A stretch of 11,011 bases of DNA, from positions 1-11,011 of the forward strand of contig JAEYZS010000310.1 of the NCBI GenBank assembly GCA_023427925.1, in the 5' to 3' direction. Source of the stretch: Pseudomonadota bacterium (GTDB lineage: Bacteria > Bdellovibrionota > Bdellovibrionia > Bdellovibrionales > JAEYZS01). Shown here piece after piece: positions 1 through 6,327 of the stretch. The first letter of the stretch is position 1. Every line of letters starts with the position of its first letter. The position numbers and the translations under genes were made by a program. Below the pieces are notes generated by a model. It saw only the letters and a list, made by a program, of their open reading frames with translations, did no database searches and was not told the DNA's origin.

Positions 1-942
1 ATTAGTGAAGAGCATGACACTATCAGTGTCATGGGACAGAAACTCGATATACCCACCAATATTTTTGTTCCAAAACAAAAAGAAAGTTATGGCATTATAC
101 CTCTCACCGTTGAAAAGGCCTTTTATAGACTTTTCTATGATTTTGTCGGAACTTACTCTATTCAAGCAAGTCTTGGAAGATTTGACTTCAAGAAAGTCTC
201 TAAAAAAATTCAAGATGGCTTAAGCTACTTTGAAGTTGTAAATGATTTTCAATTTACATCAATTGGGACCAAAGCTCTTTTGGTTGATAATCAGAATGTA
301 AAATTCGACATCGCTGCCAACATCAAGAAACTTACTCCGAAAATTGATTTTGGTTTAAAAGCTCCCTCAACTGGAATGTTATTTGCTGTATCCATGTATG
401 AACACAATGGGAATCTTATCGCTAACGATATTAAATTAAGAGAAGGAAACCTTCCGCAAAAGCTGGCACTTCCAGAAGACATTTCCGAAGGGACGGTCCT
501 TCTGGTTCATGCTGACAAAGTCCAAGTAACAAAGGAAATTGCCGCTCTTTCTCCAAGCATGTCGACGGCTCTTGTCCCGTCACTTCAGATCGATAAAGGC
601 GTATTACTTGATCGAATCGATCCACCGACGATGACAGCCGAAGGAATCAAGTTGAATAAACCTAACCTCAAAGCCAATCTCAAAGGCTACGCGACTTATG
701 CTGCTCTATCAGACACGTCGAGAGAAGATTTTAAGAGATTTTCTTTAGAAAGAGCTGATGTGAGTTGGGAAATTTATTCTCCAGGTTGGATTGACCACAT
801 CGACTTGCCAGAAGTTTTAAGTGTTCGATCAAATCAGCGCTGGGAAATTGTGTTTTATGGTGTAGACTCTAATAAATTCTTTAATGGACCAAGAACTCTT
901 AACCAAGCGACACATGCGGTTCACAATGCAATTAATTTCTAA
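1..942 (+). CDS. Beta-rich protein of unknown function, 5' end outside the window
   Basis: The frame is open from the first base, and the residues before the first Met (position 31) read like normal protein, so the gene almost certainly starts upstream. The Met at 31 has no Shine-Dalgarno sequence at a usual distance, which also argues against it as the start. About 313 residues are visible. No signal peptide or membrane span is seen in this part. Alternating hydrophobic and polar residues with many Gly, Asn and Asp turns suggest beta-sandwich modules, but I recognise no family or catalytic motif. The C-terminal third holds Trp-containing stretches (SWEIYSPGW, RWEIVFYG). The 3' end overlaps the next gene, a lipoprotein, so the two are probably co-transcribed and the protein may be an envelope component. 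Function unknown. Confidence 0.8.
   Translation: MSEEHDTISVMGQKLDIPTNIFVPKQKESYGIIPLTVEKAFYRLFYDFVGTYSIQASLGRFDFKKVSKKIQDGLSYFEVVNDFQFTSIGTKALLVDNQNVKFDIAANIKKLTPKIDFGLKAPSTGMLFAVSMYEHNGNLIANDIKLREGNLPQKLALPEDISEGTVLLVHADKVQVTKEIAALSPSMSTALVPSLQIDKGVLLDRIDPPTMTAEGIKLNKPNLKANLKGYATYAALSDTSREDFKRFSLERADVSWEIYSPGWIDHIDLPEVLSVRSNQRWEIVFYGVDSNKFFNGPRTLNQATHAVHNAINF
13..33. repeat. Perfect 9-bp inverted repeat with 3-nt centre
   Basis: CATGACACT (13-21) and AGTGTCATG (25-33) are exact reverse complements around ATC. The element lies inside the open frame of the first gene. It would fold as a tight hairpin in RNA, or could be a protein-binding palindrome if the gene in fact starts at the ATG at 31, which the right arm contains. 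Confidence 0.6.
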
Positions 943-1417
943 GTTCGGCATAATAGCTACACTCTTAATTCTTTCAGGCTGCGCCACTAGATACGAAGAG
1001 CCTGAAAGAATTGAAATACCTAATCCCGGTCCAAAAGTTCAAGCCTACAGCAGCCCCTATCTTGATGTATGGAGAGCTGCTCTTATAACAGTGGGAAAAT
1101 ATTCTTTAAAATCATATGACGAAGACTCTGGAACAATTGAAACAGACTTCATCAAAGGGGAAGAAGCTTGGAATCCACCTCACAAAAAAAAGTATATTCG
1201 AGGCGGGTACCGCTACAAAATTAATGTGAGAGTGATAAAGGGGCCGGGTAAAAATTCAGCCAAAGTAATTATTCTCAAACAACCCGAAATTCAAAAAGAC
1301 TTTTTCTCCGGAAGCGAAAAGATCACAACCGACGGCCTTGAAGAAGCTGCTATTCTGTATCGAATTGAAAGAGAGCTTGCTCTGGGAAAGGCGCTTTCTA
1401 AAATCAAACGAAATTAG
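914..1417 (+). CDS. Small outer-membrane-type lipoprotein, possibly BamC-like fold
   Basis: The protein has 167 residues from the ATG at 914. The N-terminus is a type II signal peptide: a short basic stretch (Arg2, Lys10), a hydrophobic core (FGIIATLLIL) and lipobox Leu-Ser-Gly-Cys with Cys23. Ala follows the Cys, so there is no inner-membrane retention Asp and an outer-membrane location is expected. In-frame ATGs also exist at 884 and 926; 884 would put charged residues ahead of the signal peptide, and 926 is nearly as good as 914. None has a clear Shine-Dalgarno sequence, and the start lies inside the upstream gene, so translation is probably coupled to it. The mature domain has a pattern (VWRAALITVGKYSLKSYDE, then GTIETDFI) that reminds me of BamC/NlpB-type helix-grip lipoproteins; this is a weak resemblance only. 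The stop codon overlaps that of the convergent HEAT-repeat gene. Confidence 0.8.
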   Translation: MRFTMQLISKFGIIATLLILSGCATRYEEPERIEIPNPGPKVQAYSSPYLDVWRAALITVGKYSLKSYDEDSGTIETDFIKGEEAWNPPHKKKYIRGGYRYKINVRVIKGPGKNSAKVIILKQPEIQKDFFSGSEKITTDGLEEAAILYRIERELALGKALSKIKRN

Positions 1418-1968
1418 AGTTTCGTGAGAGCCTGACGAGCAAGGCGTTGCACTTGGGGATCTTTATCCTCAAGGAGGGCTTTAAACTGGGTTTTATCGCC
1501 CAATTTAAACTCCATCAGAGTCGCAACAATCTTTGGTCTTATCCAGAGGCTTTGCTCCCCTCTGAAATTTTTAGGATCTTTTAGGGTTTTCCAGAGTAAT
1601 TGCTCGCTGCCTTTATCGTTAAGAATTTTGATCGCACTGAGAGCTTGTGCTCGAACCAACATTGACGGATCTTTCTCAAGCATATTACGCGCGACAGTTT
1701 TAGCCTCAAGAGGTTTGAGCGCAACCAAAGTTTTTAAGCCTGCCTCTCGTAAAAACCAATCTTTACTTTGGATGGCTTTTTTTGCCATTGGCAGAGATTC
1801 CTTTTTATTCTTGGTCACAACTTTATGATATGCATCCCACCTTACTTCCAACGGATAGTCATTGCTAAAAACAATGTTTTTAAGTTTTTGCTGCGAAGAA
1901 GGGATACTTGCAAGCGCGACCTGTGAAACAAACAAACTCACGAATGCAATTTTACCAAGATTACTCAT
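1414..1968 (-). CDS. Exported HEAT-repeat protein
   Basis: The protein has 184 residues. I chose the ATG at 1968 because AGAGAG lies at a good distance before it and because it gives a clean signal peptide (Lys6, then IAFVSLFVSQVALA, probable cleavage after Ala20). The next upstream in-frame ATG (2013) would add 15 residues in front and overlap the preceding gene. After the signal peptide come about five HEAT-like helical pairs, recognisable by repeats such as DPSMLVRAQALSAIKIL (about 100-116) and DKDPQVQRLARQALTKL (about 168-184). HEAT repeats form curved scaffolds that bind other proteins; no catalytic residues are visible. It begins 10 nt after the stop of the coiled-coil membrane protein gene, so the two are surely an operon, and the two products may meet in the periplasm. 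The partner and process are unknown. Its last bases overlap the convergent lipoprotein gene. Confidence 0.85.
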   Translation of the reverse strand: MSNLGKIAFVSLFVSQVALASIPSSQQKLKNIVFSNDYPLEVRWDAYHKVVTKNKKESLPMAKKAIQSKDWFLREAGLKTLVALKPLEAKTVARNMLEKDPSMLVRAQALSAIKILNDKGSEQLLWKTLKDPKNFRGEQSLWIRPKIVATLMEFKLGDKTQFKALLEDKDPQVQRLARQALTKL

Positions 1969-1978
1969 ATTTACTCTC

Positions 1979-3184
1979 TTATGATTTGTTAACAAAATTT
2001 TCAAACTCCTCAATCAACTTTTGATTGCTATCCTTCCCGTCATCTTTTTCGACGGGAGGCGGCTCTGATTCAGCAAGAGCTTCCGCTTCTGCTACCAATT
2101 TAGATGGGTCAATATCCTGAGGCTTTACTGCTTCAGCTTCTTGAGGTGCTGGTTTTGTTTCAGAAGGCGCTTCTTCTTTTGGCGCTTCTGCTGAATCCAA
2201 TATCGGCGCAGGAGAAGGAGCCGATGCTTCCTCGGCAAGTTCCTTTTCTACAACATTTTCAAACTCTTTTAAAAGATTAGCATCGTCATTAACTGCAATA
2301 GGTGCAGTTTCTACTTCTGGAGCGTCCCCACCTTTTTCAAGAGCTTCTTTCTGTTTTACAGCCTGTTCAAACTCATCAAGAACACTCTTCTTTGACTCTT
2401 GTGTTTCCTGTGGCTCCTCTGCTTTTTTAGGTTCGGCTGGAGTTTCAGTGTTGGTGGCTTCTTTCTTCGTGGAGACATCGGGCATTACCTCTGGAGGTAT
2501 TTCTTCCGCTTTTTCCTGCTCGACTACAGCTTCTAAATCTTGTGAATTCGCACTACGAAGTTGATCCAATTCATTCTTAAGTTTAGCGTTTTCATTTTTA
2601 TAGAATGATAGATTTGCAATATCGTCTTCAATGATCTCATATTCAGCAAGCTTTTCTGAAAGTTCTTTGACTTTGCTTTCGAGTTCAGGATTTACCGGAG
2701 GTGGCGCTGCCGTAAGCTTTTCTTGAAGTGTGGCAACTTCGCTCTTCAGGTCTGCAATTAACTTTTCTTTCTCTTCTAAAGCTTTTGCTAGCTCGCCACT
2801 TTCAACACTCGGAGGAGCAGGAGTATCTTGTGGTTTTTCAGTATCGTCAGCCGCTGCCGTTAAAGCCTGATCGATCTGCTCTTGACCAAGCTCCTTATCA
2901 TCGGCTGCCATAAGGTCATCGAAGTTATCTAAATCATCAAGCGGGCTTTCTTCTTTCGGAAGCTCCACAGATTCATTTGGTTTCTTTTCAGCGGCCGCAG
3001 CTTCCTCTCTCAGTTCTTGTCTACGACTTGCGATTGAAGAGGGTTGAGCAATGGTACCGTTTGACTTTTCTTCTTTGAAAGATCTAAAGATCACAAAGAC
3101 CACGAGTAAAAAAATGACGGCAAATATAACCTGAATGATTGTGACATTGTTATTGAGTAGGAAGTCTATAGATGATTGAACCAT
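1979..3184 (-). CDS. Acidic coiled-coil protein with one N-terminal membrane span
   Basis: The protein has 401 residues. A single hydrophobic segment at about residues 15-33 is followed by basic residues (RSFKEEK), which suggests the long C-terminal part faces the cytoplasm, although a ZipA- or TolA-like periplasmic layout cannot be ruled out. The rest is very rich in Glu, Ala, Pro, Lys and Asp. Heptad-like stretches at about 128-160 and 165-215 look like coiled coil, and the remainder looks disordered. A nine-residue motif around Glu-Phe-Glu occurs three times (268-276, 304-312, 390-398), the last at the very C-terminus. There is no ZipA, TolA or TonB end domain. The ATG at 3184 is the only sensible start because the next Met is residue 92; no strong Shine-Dalgarno sequence precedes it. 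It is the first gene of an operon with the HEAT-repeat gene. I do not recognise the family; a scaffold or tether is the likely kind of role. Confidence 0.85.
   Translation of the reverse strand: MVQSSIDFLLNNNVTIIQVIFAVIFLLVVFVIFRSFKEEKSNGTIAQPSSIASRRQELREEAAAAEKKPNESVELPKEESPLDDLDNFDDLMAADDKELGQEQIDQALTAAADDTEKPQDTPAPPSVESGELAKALEEKEKLIADLKSEVATLQEKLTAAPPPVNPELESKVKELSEKLAEYEIIEDDIANLSFYKNENAKLKNELDQLRSANSQDLEAVVEQEKAEEIPPEVMPDVSTKKEATNTETPAEPKKAEEPQETQESKKSVLDEFEQAVKQKEALEKGGDAPEVETAPIAVNDDANLLKEFENVVEKELAEEASAPSPAPILDSAEAPKEEAPSETKPAPQEAEAVKPQDIDPSKLVAEAEALAESEPPPVEKDDGKDSNQKLIEEFENFVNKS
1991..2017 (-). other. EFE motif, copy 3 (C-terminal)
   Basis: This encodes residues 390-398, LIEEFENFV, three residues from the C-terminus. 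The spacings between copies are unequal, so the motifs are islands in a disordered chain and not a regular repeat domain. Confidence 0.6.
2249..2275 (-). other. EFE motif, copy 2
   Basis: This encodes residues 304-312, LLKEFENVV, the second copy of the [VL][LI]xEFE[NQ]xV motif. Confidence 0.6.
2357..2386 (-). other. EFE motif, copy 1
   Basis: This encodes residues 267-276 of the acidic coiled-coil protein, SVLDEFEQAV. It matches the pattern [VL][LI]xEFE[NQ]xV shared with two later copies in the same protein. Confidence 0.6.
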
Positions 3185-3298
3185 TTATAAATTTTCAGCC
3201 CACGCGTAAAAAAGGTCAATGAACTCATAGATTTATCCCCAAATTACCTCAATTTCTCTAGCCCTTGGTATTGACCCTATTTTGGACACCGCATAAAC

Positions 3299-3334
3299 CC
3301 CTTAAAAGACTCTTGATTGAGTCTATTAGAAGGG
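3299..3334. promoter_or_regulatory. Nested inverted repeat, candidate operator of putA
   Basis: AGACTC (3307-3312) and GAGTCT (3319-3324) are perfect reverse complements around TTGATT. They are flanked by a second matching pair, CCCTT (3299-3303) and AAGGG (3330-3334). The centre coincides with a possible -35 hexamer. Since this PutA lacks the DNA-binding domain that lets long PutA proteins repress their own gene, a separate regulator binding here is a reasonable guess. Confidence 0.4.
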
Positions 3335-3340
3335 TAATAT
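3313..3340 (+). promoter_or_regulatory. Candidate sigma-70 type promoter for putA
   Basis: TTGATT (3313-3318) and TAATAT (3335-3340) are separated by 16 nt, about 47 nt ahead of the putA ATG. Both boxes are imperfect. An alternative -35 (TTGACC, 3271-3276) has only a poor -10 partner near 3294. Confidence 0.3.
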
Positions 3341-3387
3341 CCAACAGCAATTTTTTACGCTCTTAGTATAGAGAGTCAGGGTGAAAT

Positions 3388-4971
3388 ATGTTGAATGAAC
3401 TCAATAAAGAAATCATTGAAGCCGGCAAGACAATCTTCCAAGCTATGGAAGACGAAAATCAAAGTATATTTAACAAGGATTGGTGGTACGGGAGAATCAT
3501 GGATTGGTCCATGCAGAACCAAGACTTTAAAGTTAAAATGTTCCGCTTCGTCGATGTACTTCCTTACCTGAACTCTAGCTCCGAAGTAACGAAGCATCTT
3601 AAAGAATATTTTTCTGATGAAAATGGTGACCTTCCTAAAATTTTTGGATTTGGATTAGGCTTGGGTTCCTTGGCACCAGGCCTTCTCTCAGGAGCGATTA
3701 AGAAAAACGTTACTGAAATGGCAAAAATGTTCATCACTGGTGAAAATGCCGAAGAAGCCCTCTCCGTCTTAAAAAAAGCTCGTAAAAACAAACTAGGCTT
3801 TACCGCAGATATACTTGGCGAAGCAACGCTCTCTGAAAAAGAAGCCCTTGAGTATCAAAAACGATATCTCGATTTGATCGAATGGCTAGCTAAAGAGATC
3901 AATACTTGGGAACTTGATCCTCAACTCGATCAAGACCAGTGGGGTGAGATTCCTAAGGTAAATGTGTCCGTAAAACTAAGTTCACTTTATTCACAAATTA
4001 AAACTCAAGCTTGGGAAGATTCTATCCAAGCTCTTTGCGAGAGACTTGATCCTATTTTCAAATCGGCAATGAAAAGCAAAGTCTTTATCAATCTCGATAT
4101 GGAAAACTATGATTTAAAGGACCTCACTTTAGAAGTATTTAAGCGGATGCTACTAAAGCCTGAATACAAAAACTACCCTCACTGGGGGATCGTGATTCAA
4201 GCTTACCTCCGCGATTCTCACGAAGATGTAAAAATGCTATGTGACTTTGCAAAAAAGCGTGGCGCGCCTTTTACAGTCAGACTTGTTAAGGGTGCTTACT
4301 GGGATTTCGAAACAATTGTTTCAGATCAAAGGCACTGGCCGATTCCAGTGTATACTAACAAAAAAGAATCCGATGCGAACTACGAACTTTGCACCGAAAC
4401 TCTCTTAAAAAATCACAGTTACATTAAGAGTGCATTTGGATCTCACAACGTAAGATCCGTTGCAGCTGCAATCGTTATGGCTAAAAAATTGAATCTTCCA
4501 AAAAATGCATTTGAAATCCAAATGCTTTACGGAATGGCTGAGCCAATTAAGAAATCATTAGTCAAAATGGGTTATAGAGTTCGTGAATATGCTCCCGTCG
4601 GAGAACTCATCCCAGGAATGGCATACCTTGTAAGAAGACTCTTAGAGAACACTTCAAATGAGTCATTCTTAAAATCAAAATTTGCTGACAATGCATCAAC
4701 AGAATCGCTCTTGTCTTCTCCGCACGAAAATCTCGAGCACACTCCAAGTACGAAGTCTAAAGACGGTTTCTACAACGAGCCGCTCTTGGATTTCACTTTA
4801 AAAGAAAACCGCGAAAAAATGATTTCTCATTTACAAAAAATTAAAACGGACAAAGTGAAAACTTACCCCGTCATCATTAATGGAAAAGAAATTAAATCTC
4901 CAAAAACCATTAATAGCATTAATCCCGCTTTGCCGACGCAAGTTTTAGCTCACATTAGTGCTGCCAACTAA
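3388..4971 (+). CDS. putA: PutA, N-terminal fragment: proline dehydrogenase half
   Basis: The fragment has 527 residues and carries the complete FAD-dependent proline dehydrogenase domain, which oxidises proline to pyrroline-5-carboxylate and passes electrons to quinone at the inner membrane. Visible barrel residues match the family: Lys196 (VKLSS), Asp237 (INLDMEN), Arg298 (VRLVKGAYW), Glu376/Gln378 (FEIQML), Tyr401 (EYAPVG), and Arg416, Arg417 and Glu420 (YLVRRLLEN). The 15-residue gap from Tyr401 to Arg416 is the same as from Tyr540 to Arg555 in the E. coli enzyme. There is no N-terminal ribbon-helix-helix DNA-binding domain, so this is the short type of PutA. Residues from about 490 (YPVIINGKEI) already belong to the aldehyde dehydrogenase domain, yet the frame ends at TAA 4969-4971. 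AGGGTG lies 4 nt before the ATG. If read through, the full protein would have about 979 residues, usual for short PutA. Confidence 0.93.
   Translation: MLNELNKEIIEAGKTIFQAMEDENQSIFNKDWWYGRIMDWSMQNQDFKVKMFRFVDVLPYLNSSSEVTKHLKEYFSDENGDLPKIFGFGLGLGSLAPGLLSGAIKKNVTEMAKMFITGENAEEALSVLKKARKNKLGFTADILGEATLSEKEALEYQKRYLDLIEWLAKEINTWELDPQLDQDQWGEIPKVNVSVKLSSLYSQIKTQAWEDSIQALCERLDPIFKSAMKSKVFINLDMENYDLKDLTLEVFKRMLLKPEYKNYPHWGIVIQAYLRDSHEDVKMLCDFAKKRGAPFTVRLVKGAYWDFETIVSDQRHWPIPVYTNKKESDANYELCTETLLKNHSYIKSAFGSHNVRSVAAAIVMAKKLNLPKNAFEIQMLYGMAEPIKKSLVKMGYRVREYAPVGELIPGMAYLVRRLLENTSNESFLKSKFADNASTESLLSSPHENLEHTPSTKSKDGFYNEPLLDFTLKENREKMISHLQKIKTDKVKTYPVIINGKEIKSPKTINSINPALPTQVLAHISAAN
4969..4971 (+). other. 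putA: In-frame TAA interrupting putA
   Basis: The frame of the proline dehydrogenase part continues unbroken after this codon into the aldehyde dehydrogenase part (5014 minus 3388 is divisible by three). The residues right after it (EHAEQAVQTAHSAY) fit the expected dehydrogenase N-terminus. One base change from Lys, Gln or Glu would create it. No frameshift is needed. Confidence 0.9.
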
Positions 4972-4985
4972 GAGCACGCAGAACA

Positions 4986-5001
4986 AGCTGTTCAAACAGC
5001 T
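4986..5001 (+). repeat. Hairpin 14 nt after the putA stop codon
   Basis: AGCTGT (4986-4991) pairs with ACAGCT (4996-5001) around a TCAA loop. The innermost bases also match as a 7-bp arm pair in DNA. It sits between the TAA and the next ATG. It could affect termination or re-initiation, or be chance within coding sequence. Confidence 0.35.
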
Positions 5002-5013
5002 CATAGTGCCTAC

Positions 5014-6327
5014 ATGAGCTGGTCAAAAACACCCGCGAGCGAAAGAGCTGACCTCGTAGATAAGTTAGCCGACATCATATTAAAGCGCAGATTTGAACTC
5101 AACTCCATTGAAGTTCTAGAAAGTGGCAAGCCTTGGGTTGAAGCTGATGGCGACATCACAGAAGCAATTGATTTCTGTAGATACTACGCTCGTCACATGA
5201 GAGAGCTCTCGAAACCAATAAGGGCAGGACAAGTTGCTGGTGAACTCAGCTTGTATCACTATCAACCTCGTGGAGTTTGCCTTGTGATCGCTCCATGGAA
5301 CTTCCCACTTGCGATCATAACAGGGATGGTAACTGCAGGTCTCGTTACAGGTAATACAGTGGTTATGAAACCTGCCGAGCAAAGCTCTCTCATTGCAGCA
5401 AAACTCATGGATATGATCCAAGAAGCAGGCTTCCCTAAGGATGTGGTAAGCTTCCTCCCAGGGTATGGAGAAGAAATTGGTCCGTTCTTAGTGGAGCATC
5501 CGAAAGTCGAAATTATTGCCTTTACCGGATCTAAAGCTGTGGGCCTTGATATTCTTAGGAAGTCCGCTGAAGTAAGACCTGGTCAAAAGAGTGTAAAAAA
5601 ATGCATCATTGAAATGGGTGGAAAAAACGCCATGATAATTGATTCCGATGCAGATCTTGATGAAGCTGTTGCTGCTGCCGTTTACTCTGCCTTTGGATTT
5701 CAAGGTCAAAAGTGTTCTGCTCTTAGCCGTGCAGTAGTTCTTGAAGAAATTTATGACAGATTCTTAGAGAGAATTATCGAGGCTTCTGGAAGCATCAAAG
5801 TACTTCCACCAGAAAATCCACAAAGTTTTGTCGGCCCTGTCGTTGATAAAGATGCTTATGATAGAATCATGCGAACTATTGAAGATGCTAAAAAATCTTC
5901 TCGTTTAGTTTTTCAAGCAAGAGTTCCAGCAGAAGGATATTTTGTTCCACCGACAATTTTTGCAGACGTTGATCCCAACAGTTCACTAGCTCAAAATGAA
6001 ATCTTTGGACCTGTGCTTGCAGTCATTAAAGCCAAAGATATTGACGAGGCTTTAAGAATTGCGAATAACACTGAGTACGGATTAACAGGTGGTCTTTTCT
6101 CTCGAAGTCCTGCGAATATCGAAAAAGTCAAAACAGAGTTTGAAGTAGGAAATCTCTATATCAATAGGACAATTACTGGCGCCATGGTAGAGCGACATCC
6201 ATTTGGCGGATTTAAAATGTCAGGTGTTGGTAGTAAAACTGGCGGAATCGATTATCTAAAACAGTTTATGGAACCCAGAGTGATTACTGAGAATACGATG
6301 CGAAGAGGCTTCGCTCCGACTGAATAA
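5014..6327 (+). CDS. putA: PutA, C-terminal fragment: pyrroline-5-carboxylate dehydrogenase half
   Basis: The fragment has 437 residues from the first ATG after the internal stop. It is an aldehyde dehydrogenase domain of the P5C dehydrogenase kind, which uses NAD to turn glutamate semialdehyde into glutamate. Visible motifs are PWNFP (94-98), the cofactor motif GSKAVG (172-177), general-base Glu200 in EMGGKN, catalytic Cys234 in GQKCSA, and NEIFGPV (328-334). The C-terminus HPFGGFKMSG...EPRVITENTMRRG is typical, and there is no extra C-terminal domain. No further stop or frame break is seen. The first roughly 50 residues of the domain (strands before the NAD fold) lie upstream of this ATG, and no Shine-Dalgarno sequence precedes it, so as a separate protein it would be N-terminally short and poorly translated. 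It is best viewed as the second half of one putA gene. The last 44 bases overlap the convergent rhomboid gene. Confidence 0.92.
   Translation: MSWSKTPASERADLVDKLADIILKRRFELNSIEVLESGKPWVEADGDITEAIDFCRYYARHMRELSKPIRAGQVAGELSLYHYQPRGVCLVIAPWNFPLAIITGMVTAGLVTGNTVVMKPAEQSSLIAAKLMDMIQEAGFPKDVVSFLPGYGEEIGPFLVEHPKVEIIAFTGSKAVGLDILRKSAEVRPGQKSVKKCIIEMGGKNAMIIDSDADLDEAVAAAVYSAFGFQGQKCSALSRAVVLEEIYDRFLERIIEASGSIKVLPPENPQSFVGPVVDKDAYDRIMRTIEDAKKSSRLVFQARVPAEGYFVPPTIFADVDPNSSLAQNEIFGPVLAVIKAKDIDEALRIANNTEYGLTGGLFSRSPANIEKVKTEFEVGNLYINRTITGAMVERHPFGGFKMSGVGSKTGGIDYLKQFMEPRVITENTMRRGFAPTE

Larger units (their letters stand above)
3204..3360. repeat. Mirrored 10-nt elements in the divergent promoter region
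   Basis: GCGTAAAAAA at 3204-3213 is the exact reverse complement of TTTTTTACGC at 3351-3360. Each copy therefore points in the same sense toward its own gene: 19 nt before the coiled-coil gene start and 27 nt before the putA start. A second mirrored pair, GGTCAAT (3214-3220) and ATTGACC (3270-3276), lies between them. The role is unknown; shared leader or regulator sites are possible. Confidence 0.4.

Noticed and set aside
5..223. 72-residue frame at the left edge
   Set aside because: It overlaps the better frame that is open from base 1 and continues for over 300 codons.
1979..3184. ZipA, TolA or TonB identity for the acidic coiled-coil protein
   Set aside because: It shares only one membrane span and a low-complexity linker; none of the C-terminal domains of those families is present.
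4940..5014. Frameshift or programmed frameshifting as the reason for the putA break
   Set aside because: The frame before and after the TAA is the same, so a substitution or readthrough is enough. UAA also excludes selenocysteine (UGA) and pyrrolysine (UAG) decoding.
5116..5421. 101-residue open frame on the - strand inside putA
   Set aside because: It is antisense to strongly conserved coding sequence, shows no family features, and its composition looks like a shadow.
3388..6327. Two natural separate genes for proline dehydrogenase and P5C dehydrogenase
   Set aside because: The break lies within the aldehyde dehydrogenase domain, the second part has no ribosome binding site, and the frames line up exactly as one PutA.
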